31,959 bases of DNA from JBBAAW01 sp964574405 (GTDB taxonomy: Bacteria; Patescibacteriota; WWE3; UBA101185; UBA10185). A program made the translations under genes and the position numbers. Each line of letters opens with the position of its first letter. Positions within the stretch are counted from its first letter, which is position 1. Below are positions 31,293 to 31,959 of this stretch, piece after piece. The notes beneath the pieces were generated by a model that did no database searches, was not told where the DNA came from, and saw only the letters and a program-made list of their open reading frames with translations. The DNA lies in assembly GCA_964574405.1 (NCBI GenBank), contig CAZNNN010000005.1:1-31959 (forward strand), in the 5' to 3' direction.

Positions 31293-31321
31293 AGGCTATC
31301 ACATCTACTTTGCGCTGTCAA
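31293..31321 (-). promoter_or_regulatory. Promoter of rpoBC, inside the end of lepB
   Basis: On the minus strand: TTGACA (31321-31316), 17-bp spacer ending in TGA (extended -10), TAGCCT (31298-31293). It gives a leader of about 59 nt before rpoB. The -10 matches only three of six bases, offset by the perfect -35 and the TG. Confidence 0.5.
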
Positions 31322-31940
31322 CACTATTCACAAAACCCACCTTGCCAAGAGGCCAAAATTTAAAAACTACTCTACCTATAATCCGCTCTTTTTGCACTAA
31401 CCCAAAGGTGCGCGAATCCATGGAATGCTCGCGGTTATCACCCATTACTAAAAAACTGCCCTCCTCCATTTTAAACGAACGCCCGTCTTTTATTTTAGCA
31501 CCTCCCTGGGTACATGCGCCAGTTTTAAGGTAATTTTCCTCGTACAAAAAGCTTTCTTCACCGTTTTTTATGTAGACTTTGCAATCAAAAATCTTTACCA
31601 CATCGCCAGACACCCCCACAATTCTTTTTACATAATCAATGTTATCGTTACCGGGCGGATGCAAAACCACCACATCCCCTCTTTTAAAAGGACTAAAATG
31701 TTTAGACAGCTTTTCCACTAAAATGCGCTCGCCGGTATAAAAACTTGGTTCCATGCTAGACCCCACAACTAACTCCGGAAAGGCGATGGTGGAATAAATA
31801 ACTAGGATTACAATTACGGAACTTACTAAAGTTTCCAGCATTTCAAAAAAGAAACTCTTGCCACTTTCCTGCGACTGCTTTTTATGTTCGACTTTATTAG
31901 AATCGCTTATGGATAGAGTCGATGTGTTGAATAAAGGCAT
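31305..31940 (-). CDS. lepB: Signal peptidase I
   Basis: A 211-aa type I signal peptidase that cleaves signal peptides on the outer face of the membrane. One membrane helix lies at about 34-55, after a polar N-terminus. The catalytic pair is S62 in VGSSMEPSF and K105 in IDYVKRIVG. The motif GDNREHSMDSR (167-177) completes the active-site box. A leaderless start is likely: TGCTATTAT (extended -10, 31955-31947) ends 6 nt before the ATG. The gene next to rpoB is usually rplL; that L10/L12 cluster is not here. Confidence 0.96.
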   Translation of the reverse strand: MPLFNTSTLSISDSNKVEHKKQSQESGKSFFFEMLETLVSSVIVILVIYSTIAFPELVVGSSMEPSFYTGERILVEKLSKHFSPFKRGDVVVLHPPGNDNIDYVKRIVGVSGDVVKIFDCKVYIKNGEESFLYEENYLKTGACTQGGAKIKDGRSFKMEEGSFLVMGDNREHSMDSRTFGLVQKERIIGRVVFKFWPLGKVGFVNSVDSAK

Positions 31941-31946
31941 TACAAA

Positions 31947-31955
31947 ATAATAGCA
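31947..31955 (-). promoter_or_regulatory. Extended -10 box of lepB
   Basis: On the minus strand TGC-TATTAT, five of six -10 bases plus the TG element, 6 nt before the ATG. The -35 would lie beyond the window edge. Confidence 0.45.
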
Positions 31956-31959
31956 TGAA

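Noticed and set aside
1..31959. tRNA, rRNA, tmRNA or CRISPR array
   Set aside because: I saw no T-loop GGTTCGANTCC context with an acceptor stem, no rRNA motifs and no regular repeat-spacer array.
1..31959. UGA recoded to glycine
   Set aside because: TGA ends rplB and rpsL exactly where the proteins should end.

Overview
The window looks like a chromosome segment of a Candidate Phyla Radiation (Patescibacteria) bacterium. It is AT-rich with short gaps and many 1-20 nt overlaps. It carries a long str/S10/spc/rpoBC gene block on the minus strand and compact ribosomal proteins. The genes for L30 (between rpsE and rplO) and L29 (between rplP and rpsQ) are missing from their normal places. TGA is used as a stop (rplB, rpsL), which argues against the UGA-recoding Gracilibacteria/Absconditabacteria. 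Katanobacteria (WWE3) or Microgenomates are plausible, but I cannot prove the lineage from sequence alone.

Layout. 1-3374 (+): a broken AAA/DUF4143 ATPase, an M23-LysM peptidoglycan hydrolase and a 600-aa AAA+ ATPase. 3375-3848: a 474-bp intergenic stretch with short repeats and hairpins. 3849-15013 (-): ybaB, secY, then rplO-rpsE-rplR-rplF-rpsH-rpsN-rplE-rplX-rplN-rpsQ-rplP-rpsC-rplV-rpsS-rplB-rplW-rplD-rplC and rpsJ-tuf (transcribed tuf to ybaB). A strong hairpin terminator or attenuator lies between rpsJ and rplC. 15014-21255: an accessory block separating tuf from fusA. It holds a DUF4143 ATPase, a frameshifted DUF3800 gene, a candidate ~78-nt small RNA, a small basic protein, a GC-richer island with a consensus promoter, a structured leader and a membrane protein cut by a 100-N assembly gap, a frameshift-split two-ORF gene, and a 48-codon ORF with a very strong Shine-Dalgarno. 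21256-31940 (-): fusA, rpsG, rpsL, rpoC, rpoB and lepB.

The core genes supply ribosome assembly, elongation (EF-Tu, EF-G), transcription (RpoB/RpoC) and secretion (SecY, signal peptidase I). The accessory genes are mostly solo units. A striking pattern is that nearly every solo gene has a -10-like box ending 6-8 nt before its ATG and no Shine-Dalgarno, which suggests leaderless mRNAs. The exceptions, at 18103 and 21049, have strong Shine-Dalgarno sequences and upstream TTGACA boxes, as if they came from elsewhere. The best candidates for undescribed biology are the small RNA at 17225-17302 with a palindrome over its promoter, the structured leader at 17889-18102, the repeated stop-codon hairpins, and the internally shortened L3.
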